Below are positions 1-11,122 of a stretch of 64,000 nucleotides of DNA, in pieces. The notes below the pieces were generated by a model that did not search any database, was not told the origin of the DNA, and saw only the letters and a list, made by a program, of their open reading frames with translations. Origin of the DNA: Actinokineospora spheciospongiae. GTDB taxonomy: Bacteria; Actinomycetota; Actinomycetes; Mycobacteriales; Pseudonocardiaceae. Every line of letters begins with the position of its first letter. The first letter of the stretch is position 1. A program made the position numbers and the translations under genes. The DNA lies in contig NZ_AYXG01000139.1 of NCBI RefSeq assembly GCF_000564855.1, positions 62,001 through 126,000 of the forward strand. The letters run 5' to 3'.

Positions 1-3000
1 CGGGTCGGCGGAGTCCTGCCGGACGAGCGCCACCTGGAACAGCGGGTGCCTGCCCAGCACCCGGGCGGGCCGCAACTCGTCCACCAGCCGCTCGAACGGC
101 AGGTCCTGGTGGGCGTGCGCGGCCAGGTCCACCTCCCGCACGCGCCCCAGCAGTTCCCGCAGCGCCGGGTCGCCGGAGGTGTCGGTGCGCAGCACGAGGG
201 TGTTGACGAACAACCCGACCAGCCGGTGCGCCGCCGCGTCGGTGCGCCCGGCGACCGGCGTCCCGACGGGGATGTCCACACCGGCGCCCACCCGGGTCAG
301 CAGGACCGCGAGCGCGGCCCGCAGCACCATGAACAGCGTCGTCCTGGTGTCCCTGGCGAGGTCGTCGAGGCGGTGGTGCGCCGCGGCGGGGACCGTGAAC
401 GCCACCCGGCCCGCCCGGCCGGTGGCCACCGCGGGCCGCGGCCGGTCGCGGGGCAGGGCCAGCTCGTCGGGCAGCCCGGCCAGCGCCGCCGACCAGTACC
501 GCAGTTGCGCCGAGATCCGGCTGTGCCCGTCGTCGGCGGAACCCAGCAGTTCCCGTTGCCACAGCGTGTGGTCGGCGTACTGCGCCGCGAGCGCGGGCCA
601 GCCCGGGGCGCGCCCGGCGAGCCGGGCGGTGTAGGCCTCGGCCAGTTCGTCGAGCAGCGGGCGCACGGAGTGCCCGTCGCAGGCGATGTGGTGCAGCACC
701 AGCAGCAGCAGGTGCTCCCGGTCGCCCAGCGCGAACAGCACCGGGCGCAGCGGCGGCTCGGCGGCGAGGTCGAACCCGCGCCCCAGCTCCCGGGCCACCA
801 GCGCGGGCAGGCCCGCCCCGCCCGCACCCGGCGCGGCGCTGTCCGGCGCGGTGCTGTCCAGCACGACCAGGTCGGGCACCTCGGCCGGGTCCAGCACGTG
901 CTGGCGCGGCACGCCGTCGGTGTCGGGGAAGGTGGTGCGCAGGATTTCGTGCCTGCCCACCAGGTCCCGCAGGGCGGCGGTGAGCGCCGCGACGTCCAGT
1001 GGGCCGGACAGCCGGGTGGCCAGCGGCACCAGGTAGGCGTCGTCCGCACCGCCCAGCCGGTCGAGGAACCACAGCCTGCGCTGGGCGAACGACAGCGGCA
1101 CCCGCTCCGGGCGCGGTACCGCCACCAGCGGGGGCCGCGCCGCCGTGGCCCTGGCGTCGAGCCACCGCGCCACCCCGGCCGGGGTGGGGGCCTCGAACAG
1201 CGCGCGCACCGGCAGCTCGACGCCGAGCGCTGCGCGGACCAGGCCCGCCAGCCTGGTGACCAGCAGCGAGTGCCCGCCCAGGGCGAAGAAGTCGCCGTCC
1301 GGTCCGACCCGCGCCACCCCGAGCACGTCGGCGAACAGCCCACCGATCAGGTCCACGCGCTCGTCGAGCGGGGCGCGGTGCCCGCCCGGCGCCGCCCGCC
1401 CGGGGACGGGGTCGGGCAGCGCCCGGCGGTCGAGCTTGCCGTTGGCGGTGACGGGCAGCTCGTCGAGCAGCGCCACGACCGAGGGCACCAGGTGCGCGGG
1501 CAGCGTCGCGGCCAGGTGCGCGCGCAGCTCGGCCGGGTCCGGCCGCCGCCCCGGGTGCGCCACCGCGTACCCCACCAGCCTGCGGTCCCCGGTGTGGTGC
1601 TCGCGCACGGCGGCGGCGCTGTGCGCGACGGCCGGGTGCGCCGCCAGCGCGGCCTCCACCTCGCCGAGTTCGACGCGGAACCCGCGCACCTTCACCTGGT
1701 CGTCGGCCCGGCCGAGGTGGACCAGCTCGCCCTCGGCGGTGCGCCGGGCCAGGTCGCCGCTGCGGAACATCACCGCGCCGGTGCCGGAGGGGTCGGCGAC
1801 GAAGCGCTGGGCGGTGAGCCCGGGGCGGTGCAGGTACCCGCGCGCCACCCCCGGTCCGGCCACGTACAGCTCGCCGGTGACACCGGTCGGCACCGGGCGC
1901 AGCCGCTCGTCGAGGACGTGCACCCGCAGGTCGGGGAGGCTGTCGCCGATCACCCCGGCCGCCGCGCCGCCGGTCCGGCCGTCCAGCGGCGCGTGCGTGG
2001 CGTGCACGGTGGTCTCGGTGATCCCGTACATGTTGACCAGCCGGGCGCCCGGGTGCCGCCGCGCCCAGTCCGCCAACCGCGCGGGGTCGAGCGCCTCGCC
2101 CCCGAAGACCACCCACCGGAGGCCGGACGGGGTGCCCCGCCGCCGGTCGGCGTGGTCGAGGGCGTAGAACGCCGACGGCGTCTGGTTGAGCACCGTCACC
2201 CGCTGCTCGTCGAGCAGGTCCAGCAGGTCCTCCGGCGATCGGGTGACCTCCCGGGGGACCACCACCAGCGTCCCGCCGTGCAGCAGGCAGCCCCACAGCT
2301 CCCAGACGGAGAAGTCGAACGCGTACGAGTGGAACAGCGCCCACACCTCGTCCTGGCCGAACCCGAACAGGTCCCGGGTGGTGGTGAGCAGCCGGACGAC
2401 GTTGCGGTGCGTCACCAGCGCGCCCTTCGGCACCCCGGTGGACCCGGAGGTGAAGATCGCGTAGGCGGCGTTCGCCGGGGACAGCGGCACCGCGCGGTCC
2501 CGGTCGGTCGGGGCGGTGTCGGGCAGTGCCGCGAGCCGGGCTGCGGCAGCCGCGGAGTCGAGGACCAGAACCGGCACCGCCGCGGGCACCCGGTCCAGGG
2601 CGGCCCCGGTCGCGACCACGGCCACGGGCCGCGCCTCACCCAACAGCAGCGCCACGCGGTCGGCCGGGTAGTCCGGGTCGATCGGCAGGTAGGCCGCCCC
2701 GGCCTTGAGCACGGCCAGGACCCCGACCACCAGGTCGACCGACCGGGGCAGCACCAGCGCCACCACGGTCTCGGGGCCGCAGCCCCGGCCGATGAGCAGG
2801 TGCGCCAACCGGTTCGCGCGGGCGTCCAGCTCCCCGTAGGTCACCACCGTCGCGCCGTGGACCACGGCGGTGGCCGTCGGCCGCCGCGCGACCTGGGCGG
2901 CGAACAGGTCGGGCAGGGTGGCGGGGTCCGGGGTCGTCGCGGCCTCCGCGCGCCGCCACCGCGACCGCAGCGCCCGCCGCTCGGCCGGGGTGCACACCTC

Positions 3001-6000
3001 CACCTGCCCGATCCGCCGGTCGGGTGCGGCCGTGCAGGCGTCCAGCACCTGCACCAGGCGCTCGGCGAAGGCGGCCGCGGTGCCGCGGTCGAACAGGTCG
3101 GTGCGGAACTCCACGGTGCCCGCGAGCCCGTCCGGCGCGCCCGACCGGTCGAGCCGGGTCGCCAGCTCCACCGACAGGTCGGCCCTGGCCGTGCCGGTGC
3201 CCACCTCCTCGGCCCGCACCAGCAGGCCGGGCAGGTCGAACCGGCCGCCCGGGGTGCTGCGCAGCGCCAGGATCACCTGGAACAGCGGGTGGTGGGCGGG
3301 GCTGCGGGCCGGGTTCACCGCCTCGACGAGCACGTCGAAGGGCAGCTCCCGGTGGGCGTAGGCGGCCAGGTCGGCCGTCCGCGCGCGCTCGAGCAGCTCC
3401 CGGAACGACGGGTCGCCCGAGGTGTCGGTCCGCAGCACCACGGTGTTGAGGAACGGGCCGACCAGACCGTCGAGCACCGGGTCCGGCCGGTCGGCGACCG
3501 GGCTGCCCAGCACCACGTCGGTGCCCGAGCCGAGCCGGGTCAGCAGCGCGGCCAGCGCCGCGTGCACGACCATGAACACCGTCGCGCCGCTCGCCCGGGC
3601 CAGCTCCACCACCGCGGCGTGCAACCGCCGGTCCACGGCGAACCGCACGAAGTCGCCCGCGTGAGCGGCCACCGGGGGACGCGGCCGGTCGGTCGGCAGC
3701 GGCAGCGGCTGCCGCAGGCCGTCCAGGGTCGCGCGCCAGTGCTCCAGGTGTTCTCCGCGCGTGGTGCCGACCGATTCCCCCTGCCACAGGGCGAAGTCGG
3801 CGTACTGCAACGGCAGCGGGTCCCACCCCGGTGCCGCGCCCGAGCACCTGGCGGTGTAGGCCGTCGAGAGGTCGCGGGCGAGCGGTTCGAGGGACCAGCC
3901 GTCGCAGGCGATGTGGTGCACCACCAGCAGCAGGACGTGCTCGCGCTGCCCCAGCACCAGCAGGTGCACCCGCATCGGCGGCCCGGCGGTCAGGTCGAAG
4001 CCGTGCGCCGCCGCCGCGCGCAGCGCCACCTCGGGGTCGTCCGGGGTGGAGGTGGTGACGGGCACCGCTTCGGGTGGGTGCACCACCTGGTGCGGTTCGC
4101 CCTCGTGCTCGGGGTGGGCGGTGCGCAGGACCTCGTGCCTGGCCACCACGTCCCGGACGGCGGCGGACAGCGCACTGCGGTCCAGCGGGCCGGTCAGCCG
4201 CAGGGCCAGGGGCATGTTGTAGGTGGCCGCCCACCCGGTCAGCCTGCTGAGGAACCACAGGCGCCGTTGGGCGGGCGACAGCGGGACCCGGTCGGGCCTG
4301 CGGCGCGGCCCCGGCGCCGGGCGGGCCGCGCCACCCCGCGCGCCGTCGAGCAGCTCGGTCAGCGCCGCGGCCGTCGGGGACGCGAACACGTCGGCGATGG
4401 CCAGGTCGACCCCGAAGACCGCGCGGACCCGGCTCGCCAACCGGAACGCCAGCAGGGAGTGCCCGCCCAGGGCGAAGAAGTCGTCCAGCGGGTGCACCGC
4501 GGGCACGCCGAGCACCCGCGCCATCAGTCCACACAGGACTTCCTCGCGCGGGTCGGCGTGCGCGCGACCCGTCCCGGCGCCCGCGCCCGTGCCCGGGGGA
4601 GCGGGCAGCGCCCGCCGGTCCACCTTGCCGTTGGCCGTCAGCGGCAGGGCGTCGAGCACCACCACCGCTGCCGGGACCAGGTGCTCGGGCAGCGACCGGG
4701 CCAGGTCGCGCCGCAGCCGCACCGGGTCCGCGGTCCGGCGGGCGGCCGGGACCGCGTACGCCACCAGCCGCCGGTCGCCACCGGGCCCGTCGCGCACCAC
4801 GACCGCGGCCCTGCTCACCTCGGGCAGACCGACCAGGGTGGCCTCGACCTCCCCCGGCTCGACCCGGTACCCGCGCAGCTTCACCTGGTCGTCGGTCCGC
4901 CCGACGAACTCCAGGTCGCCGGTGGCGTTCCAGCGCACCAGGTCGCCGGTGCGGTACAGCCGCGACCCGGGCGGCCCGAACGGGTCCGCGACGAACCGCT
5001 CGGCGGTGCGGCCCGGCGCCCCGAGGTACCCGCGGGCGAGCTGCGCGCCCGCCAGGAACAGCTCGCCGACCGCGCCCGGCGGCACCGGCCGCAGCCAGGG
5101 GTCGAGCACGTGCGCCCGCGCGTTGTGCACCGGCCGCCCGATCGGCACCCGGTCCGGCCACCCGGCGGCGTCCCCCGCGAGCGTCGTCGCGGTCACCACG
5201 TGGGTCTCGCTGGGCCCGTAGTGGTTGTGCAGCCGCAGGCCCGGCCTGCGCGCCAGCAACCCGCGCAACGGGTCGCCGAGGGTCAGCTCCTCACCCGCCT
5301 GGGCGATGTCGGCCAACCGGGCGAGGGCGATCCCGCGCTCCGCCGCGGCCTCGGCGACGGCGTCGAGGACAGCGGTCGGTGCGAACAGCTCGTCCACCCC
5401 GCGCTCGTCGAGCCACGCGGCGAACGCGGCCGGGTCGCGCCGCACCCCGTCCTCCGGCACCACCAGGCACCGCCCCGCGCACAGCGTGGCGAGGACCTCC
5501 TGGACGGACACGTCGAACCCGGGGGCGGTGAACTGCGCGGTGCGCCCGCCGCTGCCACCCGCCGGTCGCGCGGTGGCGTGCCAGTGCAGGAGGTTGACCA
5601 GGGCGCCGCCGGGCATGACGACCCCCTTCGGGGTGCCGGTGGAACCCGAGGTGTAGACGACGTAGCAGGCGTTCGCCGGGTGCGGGGGCGGGACCCGGCC
5701 CGCTTCCAACGGCGGGACCGCGGGTCGCCCGGCGAGTGCGTCGCGCACCCCGGGGGCGTCGATGGCGATCACCGCGGCGGTCCCGGCGGGCAGGTCGGCC
5801 GCGGCCGAGCCGGTGGTGATGACCGCGACGGGTGCGGAATCCGCCAGCAGGAAGCCGATCCGCCGGGCGGGCAGGTCGAGGTCGACCGGCACGTGGGCGG
5901 CACCGCACTTGAGCACCGCCAGCAGCGCCGCCACCCGGTCGGCGCAGGCGGGCAGCGCCACCGCGACGGTCCGCTCCGGCCCGGCTCCGTGCTCCACCAG

Positions 6001-7551
6001 CAGGTTGGCCAGGCGGTTGGCCCGCTCGTCGAGCGCGAGGTAGGACCAGGTGGCGCCCGCGTGCTCCACCGCCGGGGCGTGCGGGGTCCTGCGCCGCTGC
6101 GCCTCGAACAGCCCGGCCGCGGTGGTCTCCGGAACCGCGGCCGCGGTGTCGTTCCACGCCGCGGGGACCCGGTCGCGCTCGTCCCGGTCCACCACCTCGA
6201 TACTGCCCACCGGCCGGTCGGGGTCGGCGGCGGCGACGGCGGTCAACAGCGCGGTGAACCGCCGGTGGTGGTCACCGAGGTCGCTGTCCCGGTACAGCTC
6301 GGGGTTGCCGTTCACGTTGATCCGCAGCCGCCCGTCCGCCCGGCTGTAGACCACGATCGCCACGTCGTCGACCGGCCCGTTCGACAGGTTGTGCACCTGG
6401 GCGCCGACCCCGTCGAACTCCAGCTCGTAGTCGAAGGGCATCACGTTGACCGTCGTGCCGAACCAGGCGCGGCTGCCGCCCACCACGTTCAGGTCCCGCC
6501 GCAGCTCCTCGCCCCGGTAGCGCTGGTGGCGCAGCGCCTCCCTGGCCACCGCGGAGACCTGCTTGGCGAGCGCGCCCAGGCTCATCGCCGGGTCGACGAC
6601 CAGCCGCAGCGGCAGCTCGTTGGCCAGCGTGGTCGGCATCGCCCTGGCCCCCGGCGTGGTGCGGGCGGCGACGGGCATGCCCAGCACCACCTCGCGCACC
6701 CCGCTGACCCGGTGGGCGTACAGCGCGGTCGTGGCCATGACCAGCACCGGCCAGGCCACCCCGGCCGCGCGGGCGGTCTCCCGCAGCCGGTCGGCGGTGG
6801 CGGCGGGGACCGACGCGGCGTGGCGCAGGAACCCGGTGGTGGTGCGCGGCTGCCTGCCCGCGAGGCTGACCGGGGCGGGGGCGTCGGCGAGCTGGGCGAG
6901 CCAGTGCGCCCGGTCCGCCGCGAACCGCGGCGACCCCCGGTACTCCCGCTCCTGCTCCACCAGCTCCCGCATCGACCCGAACTCCGGGGGCGGGCACGGC
7001 TCGCGGCGGGCCAGCGCGGTGTACACCCGCGCCACCCGGCGCATGAGCTGCAGTGCGCCGTACCCGTCCATCGCGATGTGGTGGGCGAGCACGCCCCAGA
7101 GGTGGTGGTCGTCGGCCAACCGGTACACCGGGAAGCGCATGACCGGGCCCGCGGCAAGGTCGAACGGCTGCGCGAGCAGGTCGCGCAGGTGCTGCTCGGC
7201 CGCGCCGCGCGGGTCGGCCGCGCCGCTGAGGTCGAACTCGGGGACCGGTGTCCCCGAGCCCGCGGTGAACCGCTGCCAGGTGCGCCCCTCCTCGTCCTGG
7301 CGGAACACCGCGCGCACGGACTCGGCCTCGTCGACCACCCGGCGCACCGCCGCCACCAGCAGTTCCCGGCGCAGCGGCCCCACGAGCTCGACGAAGTCGC
7401 CCGCGTTGTGGGTCGTGGCGGCCGGGTCGAGCTGCTGGGCGTACCACAGGCTGTTCTGCGCGGCCAGCAACGGGATCTCCCCGGCCGGACCGCCCCCTCC
7501 CCGCGGTTCCCGCTCGTGTGGTCGGTCCTGCTCGTCGGAAGTCCTCTGCAC
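1..7551 (-). CDS. Non-ribosomal peptide synthetase, C-A-T-C-A-T-C..., 3' end off the window
   Basis: This is a modular peptide synthetase; 2517 residues are visible and the C-terminus lies beyond the left edge. Domains in order: C1 (about 20-450, HHIAMDG near 157), A1 (480-990, core [11 protein letters not shown] near 630), T1 (1010-1075, GGHSLL, Ser near 1031), C2 (1100-1520, HHIACDG), A2 (1560-2050, [11 protein letters not shown]), T2 (2065-2140, GGHSLL) and the start of C3 (HHIACDG near 2287). Pocket residues read against GrsA give DVQLAAHVV for A1, one change from the remembered proline code DVQLIAHVVK, and DFWNVGMVH for A2, one change from the threonine code. The first module opens with a C domain of EntF-like wording, so it should accept an acyl or aminoacyl group from another protein. 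The GTG start is forced by an in-frame TGA two codons upstream. It is the last visible gene of a four-gene operon. No MbtH, epimerase or thioesterase lies in the window. Confidence 0.93.
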   Translation of the reverse strand, partial: MQRTSDEQDRPHEREPRGGGGPAGEIPLLAAQNSLWYAQQLDPAATTHNAGDFVELVGPLRRELLVAAVRRVVDEAESVRAVFRQDEEGRTWQRFTAGSGTPVPEFDLSGAADPRGAAEQHLRDLLAQPFDLAAGPVMRFPVYRLADDHHLWGVLAHHIAMDGYGALQLMRRVARVYTALARREPCPPPEFGSMRELVEQEREYRGSPRFAADRAHWLAQLADAPAPVSLAGRQPRTTTGFLRHAASVPAATADRLRETARAAGVAWPVLVMATTALYAHRVSGVREVVLGMPVAARTTPGARAMPTTLANELPLRLVVDPAMSLGALAKQVSAVAREALRHQRYRGEELRRDLNVVGGSRAWFGTTVNVMPFDYELEFDGVGAQVHNLSNGPVDDVAIVVYSRADGRLRINVNGNPELYRDSDLGDHHRRFTALLTAVAAADPDRPVGSIEVVDRDERDRVPAAWNDTAAAVPETTAAGLFEAQRRRTPHAPAVEHAGATWSYLALDERANRLANLLVEHGAGPERTVAVALPACADRVAALLAVLKCGAAHVPVDLDLPARRIGFLLADSAPVAVITTGSAAADLPAGTAAVIAIDAPGVRDALAGRPAVPPLEAGRVPPPHPANACYVVYTSGSTGTPKGVVMPGGALVNLLHWHATARPAGGSGGRTAQFTAPGFDVSVQEVLATLCAGRCLVVPEDGVRRDPAAFAAWLDERGVDELFAPTAVLDAVAEAAAERGIALARLADIAQAGEELTLGDPLRGLLARRPGLRLHNHYGPSETHVVTATTLAGDAAGWPDRVPIGRPVHNARAHVLDPWLRPVPPGAVGELFLAGAQLARGYLGAPGRTAERFVADPFGPPGSRLYRTGDLVRWNATGDLEFVGRTDDQVKLRGYRVEPGEVEATLVGLPEVSRAAVVVRDGPGGDRRLVAYAVPAARRTADPVRLRRDLARSLPEHLVPAAVVVLDALPLTANGKVDRRALPAPPGTGAGAGTGRAHADPREEVLCGLMARVLGVPAVHPLDDFFALGGHSLLAFRLASRVRAVFGVDLAIADVFASPTAAALTELLDGARGGAARPAPGPRRRPDRVPLSPAQRRLWFLSRLTGWAATYNMPLALRLTGPLDRSALSAAVRDVVARHEVLRTAHPEHEGEPHQVVHPPEAVPVTTSTPDDPEVALRAAAAHGFDLTAGPPMRVHLLVLGQREHVLLLVVHHIACDGWSLEPLARDLSTAYTARCSGAAPGWDPLPLQYADFALWQGESVGTTRGEHLEHWRATLDGLRQPLPLPTDRPRPPVAAHAGDFVRFAVDRRLHAAVVELARASGATVFMVVHAALAALLTRLGSGTDVVLGSPVADRPDPVLDGLVGPFLNTVVLRTDTSGDPSFRELLERARTADLAAYAHRELPFDVLVEAVNPARSPAHHPLFQVILALRSTPGGRFDLPGLLVRAEEVGTGTARADLSVELATRLDRSGAPDGLAGTVEFRTDLFDRGTAAAFAERLVQVLDACTAAPDRRIGQVEVCTPAERRALRSRWRRAEAATTPDPATLPDLFAAQVARRPTATAVVHGATVVTYGELDARANRLAHLLIGRGCGPETVVALVLPRSVDLVVGVLAVLKAGAAYLPIDPDYPADRVALLLGEARPVAVVATGAALDRVPAAVPVLVLDSAAAAARLAALPDTAPTDRDRAVPLSPANAAYAIFTSGSTGVPKGALVTHRNVVRLLTTTRDLFGFGQDEVWALFHSYAFDFSVWELWGCLLHGGTLVVVPREVTRSPEDLLDLLDEQRVTVLNQTPSAFYALDHADRRRGTPSGLRWVVFGGEALDPARLADWARRHPGARLVNMYGITETTVHATHAPLDGRTGGAAAGVIGDSLPDLRVHVLDERLRPVPTGVTGELYVAGPGVARGYLHRPGLTAQRFVADPSGTGAVMFRSGDLARRTAEGELVHLGRADDQVKVRGFRVELGEVEAALAAHPAVAHSAAAVREHHTGDRRLVGYAVAHPGRRPDPAELRAHLAATLPAHLVPSVVALLDELPVTANGKLDRRALPDPVPGRAAPGGHRAPLDERVDLIGGLFADVLGVARVGPDGDFFALGGHSLLVTRLAGLVRAALGVELPVRALFEAPTPAGVARWLDARATAARPPLVAVPRPERVPLSFAQRRLWFLDRLGGADDAYLVPLATRLSGPLDVAALTAALRDLVGRHEILRTTFPDTDGVPRQHVLDPAEVPDLVVLDSTAPDSAAPGAGGAGLPALVARELGRGFDLAAEPPLRPVLFALGDREHLLLLVLHHIACDGHSVRPLLDELAEAYTARLAGRAPGWPALAAQYADHTLWQRELLGSADDGHSRISAQLRYWSAALAGLPDELALPRDRPRPAVATGRAGRVAFTVPAAAHHRLDDLARDTRTTLFMVLRAALAVLLTRVGAGVDIPVGTPVAGRTDAAAHRLVGLFVNTLVLRTDTSGDPALRELLGRVREVDLAAHAHQDLPFERLVDELRPARVLGRHPLFQVALVRQDSADP

Positions 7552-7596
7552 GTCTCAGCCCCCCAGGCCAGCGCGAGGTCGTGGTGGCGGGTGCGC

Positions 7597-8073
7597 TCAG
7601 CTCTCGCTGCTGTACAGCACCGGCTTCTCCAGTGCCCGCAGGTCCGCGGGCGCGACGGCCAGCGACACGCACAGGTCGCCCGCGTTGAAGAAGATCTCGT
7701 CCTCCGCCAACAGGTCCACGTCCATCACCAGCGGCAGGCCGAACAGCCCGCCGATCGGCGGCAGCTCGCCGAAGGAGCAGCCGGTGGTCTCGCGCATCTG
7801 CTCCTCGGTTCCCAGCCGCACCTCGCGGGCGGACAGCAGCTCCGCGGCCCTGGCGAGGTCCGCGCGCTTCTGCGCGGGCAGCGCGAGGACCGCGAAACCC
7901 TTGGCGCCGGGCCGCTTGTGCCGCAGGAACACCGCCTTGGCCTGCTGGGAGTACCGGGTGCCGAGCACCCGGTGGTACTCGTCGGCCGAGGCGGCGCGCT
8001 CGTGCTCGATGACCCTCGATGCCACGCCGTTGGCCTCGAAGTACTCCTGAATCCGCTGCGTGACCGCACTCAC
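7597..8073 (-). CDS. YbaK/ProX-type aminoacyl-tRNA deacylase
   Basis: A 158-residue free-standing member of the YbaK/Cys-tRNA(Pro)/Ala-tRNA(Pro) deacylase family, which hydrolyses mischarged tRNA in trans. The conserved lysine is present in AKAVFLR (about residue 47), as is the glycine/proline segment GELPPIGG-LFGLP (about 103-114) and the C-terminal FNAGD strand typical of the fold. Length is normal for the family (about 155-165). The GTG start overlaps the stop of the upstream argininosuccinate-synthase paralogue (GTGA), so the two are translationally coupled, and the NRPS starts 46 bp downstream. Its place inside an NRPS operon whose first module reads proline/pipecolate suggests that it clears tRNA(Pro) charged with a proline analogue made by the pathway, that is, self-protection. 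That role is inference; a general housekeeping deacylase caught in the operon is the alternative. Confidence 0.85.
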   Translation of the reverse strand: MSAVTQRIQEYFEANGVASRVIEHERAASADEYHRVLGTRYSQQAKAVFLRHKRPGAKGFAVLALPAQKRADLARAAELLSAREVRLGTEEQMRETTGCSFGELPPIGGLFGLPLVMDVDLLAEDEIFFNAGDLCVSLAVAPADLRALEKPVLYSSES

Positions 8074-9422
8074 CGCTGTTGCTCCGTTCCACTGCTCACC
8101 CGCGCGGCACCGCCTTGTGCCGCACCACCGACCGCGGAACCGCCCTGTGTCGCGCGGTTCCGCCCGTCATCCTCCAGGACCCGCGGCCCGCCGAACTCGC
8201 CGAGGTGCTGCCTGCTGGTGAGTTCGGCCGTGCCCAGGTCGAAGGCCCTGGCGAAGGACAGGCCGCCGGAGAGGTCGTCGACCCCGTCCGCCACGCCACC
8301 CAGCGCCGCGGGTGAGTCCACCCAGGACACGTAGGCCGAGCCCGGGGCCAGCACCACGCCGACCTCGCCGTGCACCGGCAGCGAGATCCGCTCCTGGAAC
8401 CGGTCGAGGGCGGCCCGCAGGGTGCTGTACCAGCCGCCCGCCACCACCAGGTCGGTCCACTCGTGGTCCAGCGCCGCCTTGACGCGCAACTCGGTGCCGG
8501 TGAGCACGACCTGCTCCAGGTGGCGGTGCGCGGCCAGCACGACCGCGGCGGCGGGCGCCTCCCGCACCTCGTGGTTCTTGTGCCCGTAGCGGGTGTCCTC
8601 GACGCCGTTGAACCGGCCGATCCCGAACCCGCCCGCGCGGGCGTTCAGCTCGGTGAGCAGGTCGCGCAGCGGCAACGCCCTGCCGTCGAGCGAGGTGGGG
8701 ACACCGCCGGTGAAGCCGAGCACCAGTTCCTCGGGTTCCCGCGTGCTCCGCCCCGGGCCGCGCGTCCAGGCGAAGACGTGCTCGGGCACCCGGTTGGCCA
8801 CCGAGTCCAGCTCACCGTTCTCGATGACCCTGGCCCAGATGTTGGCGTCCACGCTGTGGATGCCCCGTTCGCCCACCGCGCCCGCGAGCGCCCGCAGCTT
8901 CTCCGGCCTGCTGATCCGCTCCTCCAGCAGCGGGTTGCCGACCACCAGCTCCGGGGCCAGGGCGCGGATCGAGTTGTTGAACCGCGCGCAGCTGTTCTGG
9001 TGGAACTCCGCGGTGTGCACCACGCAGTCCGCGCCCACCTCCCGCGCGAGGTCCACCGCGATGCGGGCCATCAACGGCCTGCTCAGCGTCGAGGAGACCG
9101 GGAAGATGCCCTGGTACAGGCAGTTGGCGCGGATCGCCGGTCGCACGTGCTCCTCGACGAAGGCCTCCGTCGCGTCCACCACGCGCAGCGGGTGGCCCAG
9201 CTCGTCGGGCAGCGCGGCCAGCCCGTCGGCGTCGGGGTCGTCGGGGGCGCCGAGCCGCACCGACAGCGCGACCAGGTCGATGCCGCGCTGCGCGGCCCAC
9301 CACATGAAGTAGCTGCTGTCCAGGCCCCCGGAGTAGAGCAGCACGCACTTGCCCGCCACCCGCTCCAACCCGGCCAGGCTGGAGACGAGGCCGGGCCCGC
9401 GGCCCCCGCGCTCAGAAGACAA
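8070..9422 (-). CDS. Argininosuccinate synthase paralogue (ArgG-like PP-loop ligase)
   Basis: The protein has 450 residues. The N-terminal ATP pyrophosphatase loop is intact (LLYSGGLDSS, about residue 28; ArgG has AYSGGLDTS), and ArgG landmarks recur in order: NCLYQGIFPVSSTLSRPL (100-117), SVDANIWAR (188-196), FTGGVPTSLDG, YGHKNHEVREAPAA and the AAHRHLEQVVLT block. The loop that binds aspartate and citrulline in ArgG (T-G-K-G-N-D-Q-V-R-F) reads T-A-E-F-H-Q-N-S-C-A-R-F here, so the Asp is Ser and the glycines are gone. It probably adenylates and couples a substrate other than citrulline/aspartate in the NRPS pathway. The last 45 residues are a low-complexity Gly/Ala tail absent from ArgG. The start is TTG, overlapping the end of the oxygenase gene by 11 bp. 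No lyase partner is visible. It could also be an Arg-supply enzyme, but the altered loop argues against that. Confidence 0.85.
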   Translation of the reverse strand: MSSERGGRGPGLVSSLAGLERVAGKCVLLYSGGLDSSYFMWWAAQRGIDLVALSVRLGAPDDPDADGLAALPDELGHPLRVVDATEAFVEEHVRPAIRANCLYQGIFPVSSTLSRPLMARIAVDLAREVGADCVVHTAEFHQNSCARFNNSIRALAPELVVGNPLLEERISRPEKLRALAGAVGERGIHSVDANIWARVIENGELDSVANRVPEHVFAWTRGPGRSTREPEELVLGFTGGVPTSLDGRALPLRDLLTELNARAGGFGIGRFNGVEDTRYGHKNHEVREAPAAAVVLAAHRHLEQVVLTGTELRVKAALDHEWTDLVVAGGWYSTLRAALDRFQERISLPVHGEVGVVLAPGSAYVSWVDSPAALGGVADGVDDLSGGLSFARAFDLGTAELTSRQHLGEFGGPRVLEDDGRNRATQGGSAVGGAAQGGAARVSSGTEQQR

Positions 9423-10407
9423 GGCGGTGCCGCCCGTCGAGGTAGACCCGGCTCGACCACAGGTCGCCGCTGCGCACCAGCACGCGCAGGCACCAGCGGT
9501 CGAGGCCGCGCCACTGCGGGGCGAAGCTGCTGCGCCCGTGCAGGACCTTGCGGTTGTCCAGCACCAGCAGGTCCCCCGCCTCCAGCGCGACCTGCGTGGC
9601 GCAGCCGCCGCACCGCTGCTCGAACGCGGCCATGGCCCGCTGCGCCCGGTCGTCGATGCCGCGCATGTCGGCGAACTCGGCGTGCACCTCGGGGGCCGAG
9701 GACGGGCCGCTGATCAGCGGGATCGGTCCGGAACCCATGGTGTGCCCGCCGAACGACAGCGGCGCCCGCACGTGGAACAGCGGCAGCCGCAGCACCTCCA
9801 GGACGTCCTCGGGCAGCCGGGCGCACACGTCCCCGGCCGCGACCACGCTGGTCCGCGCGTCCGCGGTGGGATCACCGCGCAGGCACAGCAGCGCGACGAA
9901 GTCGGGGGAGTGCGGGTGCAGGTGCACCGACTCCGAGTGGTGCGGCAGCACCGCGCGGGCGCCGCTGCTGGACACCGCGTCGGCGGCGGCCCGCGTCGGC
10001 AGCACGTGGGTGACCAGGTCGCCGTGGTACTCGCCGCGGTAGCCGTAGGGCTCACCGAGCAGTCGGGTGGTGCCCACCAGGGCCCCGGTGGCCACCGGGG
10101 CCAGCCCGCGCGGGTCGCCCCGCTCGCGGTCGGTCGGCGTGGGCGGCAGGTCGCGGTCGACGGGCAGGCCGCGCACGAGCAGCACACCCGGCGCCCCGGG
10201 GTCGCGCAGGCCGAGCAAGCCGTGCAGCACTTCGGCGGGCAGGTGCGGCAGGACCGCGGCGGTGGCGTCGTCGGCGAAGGCCGCGTCGTCCCCGCCCGCG
10301 CGCACGGGGCCGAGGGCGTCGGCGAGCCGGGCGGCGTGCGGTGCGGGGAGGGTGCGGGTGACGTCGGCCAGGTCGAGCCCGGCGCCGAACGCCGTCGATC
10401 GGACCAC
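9412..10407 (-). CDS. Fe(II)/2-oxoglutarate oxygenase of the clavaminate synthase / VioC / AsnO type
   Basis: A 331-residue member of the CAS-like branch of the TauD fold. Seen: the RDPGAPGVLLVRGLPVD segment typical of AsnO/VioC; the iron-binding H-x-E pair in HHSES (about residue 182) followed by the family's LLCLRGDP; the distal His in KVLHGRSSF; and Arg in RWCLRV, which should bind 2-oxoglutarate. Known relatives hydroxylate free or carrier-bound Arg, Asn, Lys or citrulline at the beta or gamma carbon. The gene opens the NRPS operon with a GTG start, and the downstream gene overlaps it. Likely job: tailoring an amino-acid monomer for the NRPS (Arg/Lys-type side chain or the pipecolate). 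The substrate cannot be read from the sequence. Confidence 0.88.
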   Translation of the reverse strand: MVRSTAFGAGLDLADVTRTLPAPHAARLADALGPVRAGGDDAAFADDATAAVLPHLPAEVLHGLLGLRDPGAPGVLLVRGLPVDRDLPPTPTDRERGDPRGLAPVATGALVGTTRLLGEPYGYRGEYHGDLVTHVLPTRAAADAVSSSGARAVLPHHSESVHLHPHSPDFVALLCLRGDPTADARTSVVAAGDVCARLPEDVLEVLRLPLFHVRAPLSFGGHTMGSGPIPLISGPSSAPEVHAEFADMRGIDDRAQRAMAAFEQRCGGCATQVALEAGDLLVLDNRKVLHGRSSFAPQWRGLDRWCLRVLVRSGDLWSSRVYLDGRHRLVF

Positions 10408-11119
10408 GAATTCCCCCTGTCACCCGAAATGCTGTTCGCGACCAACAGCCCAATTCGGATGCTAACCACGCCCTCGCGGCTACCCGGTGGAATGTAACGC
10501 AGGTCACTTTTGGTTGGTGAAGATGTGGCAACGGCCGGTAGCGGCCATTCGAGCGGAATGGTTGCGATGTTCCCACGGGTGTGTGCTAAGGTGGATTTAG
10601 TCACTGTGTGTGACCATGGATAGCAATGGATGAGTAGTAGCCGTCTGATCCGTCTGGGGGAACAGAATGGTCCAAGTGATCGCGGAAAGATAAACGCCGG
10701 GCGTGGTGGCTGCCGTTGCCCCGGTGTGCCGCTCGGTGTCCCCGGCTGTCTCGACAACCGCCGTGACCTGCGCTTTTGCCATGGTCGGCGTCGTCGTTCG
10801 CCTGTGGGAACCAGCGCCGGACCGCGCCGTGCGCCGTGCCGCGAGTCGGGTGGGGTCGGTTCACCCCCCGCCGGTCGCAATCGCGGTGGCGTACCCCGAT
10901 GGGGTGCGGGTGGTGTGCCGGGCGGGCTGGTCAAGATCGGGTTTGCGACCCGGTCGCGTTGGTGATCGCGCTATTCCCGGGCTGCGGTCGGCCGGGTTCG
11001 GTGAATCGATTCTTTCCGATTCCCGTCTCCTTTGCGCGGTCCGGCGGCCTTCTCCCCGTGCTTTCCGGATAAGGATGACCGGCCGGTCCGGCCGGTTTCT
11101 CGCCCTGCCTTGGGGGTCT
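10408..11119. promoter_or_regulatory. Divergent regulatory region between the NRPS operon and the cyclodeaminase
   Basis: About 710 bp without a convincing gene. It is visibly richer in A/T than its flanks around 10420-10700, and short open frames here have poor codon bias. It must hold the promoters of the leftward oxygenase-ArgG-YbaK-NRPS operon and the rightward cyclodeaminase. A near-consensus -10 (TAAGGT near 10588) lies there, but I could not pair it with a well-spaced -35. No regulator gene belonging to the cluster lies in it. Confidence 0.5.
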
Positions 11120-11122
11120 GTG

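Noticed and set aside
46-8334. A 2762-codon open frame on the plus strand
   Set aside because: It is antisense to the NRPS. It is rich in Arg/Gln/Pro/His, has no domains, and exists because of the GC bias of the opposite strand, where all C, A and T motifs lie in one continuous frame.
10597-10782. A 61-codon minus-strand frame in the NRPS divergent region
   Set aside because: Third-position GC is low for this genome, no ribosome site is clear, and it lies where promoters are expected.
10703-11122. N-terminal extension of the cyclodeaminase frame
   Set aside because: The frame is open, but the sequence has no codon bias or family similarity before 11120, and cyclodeaminases begin at that point.
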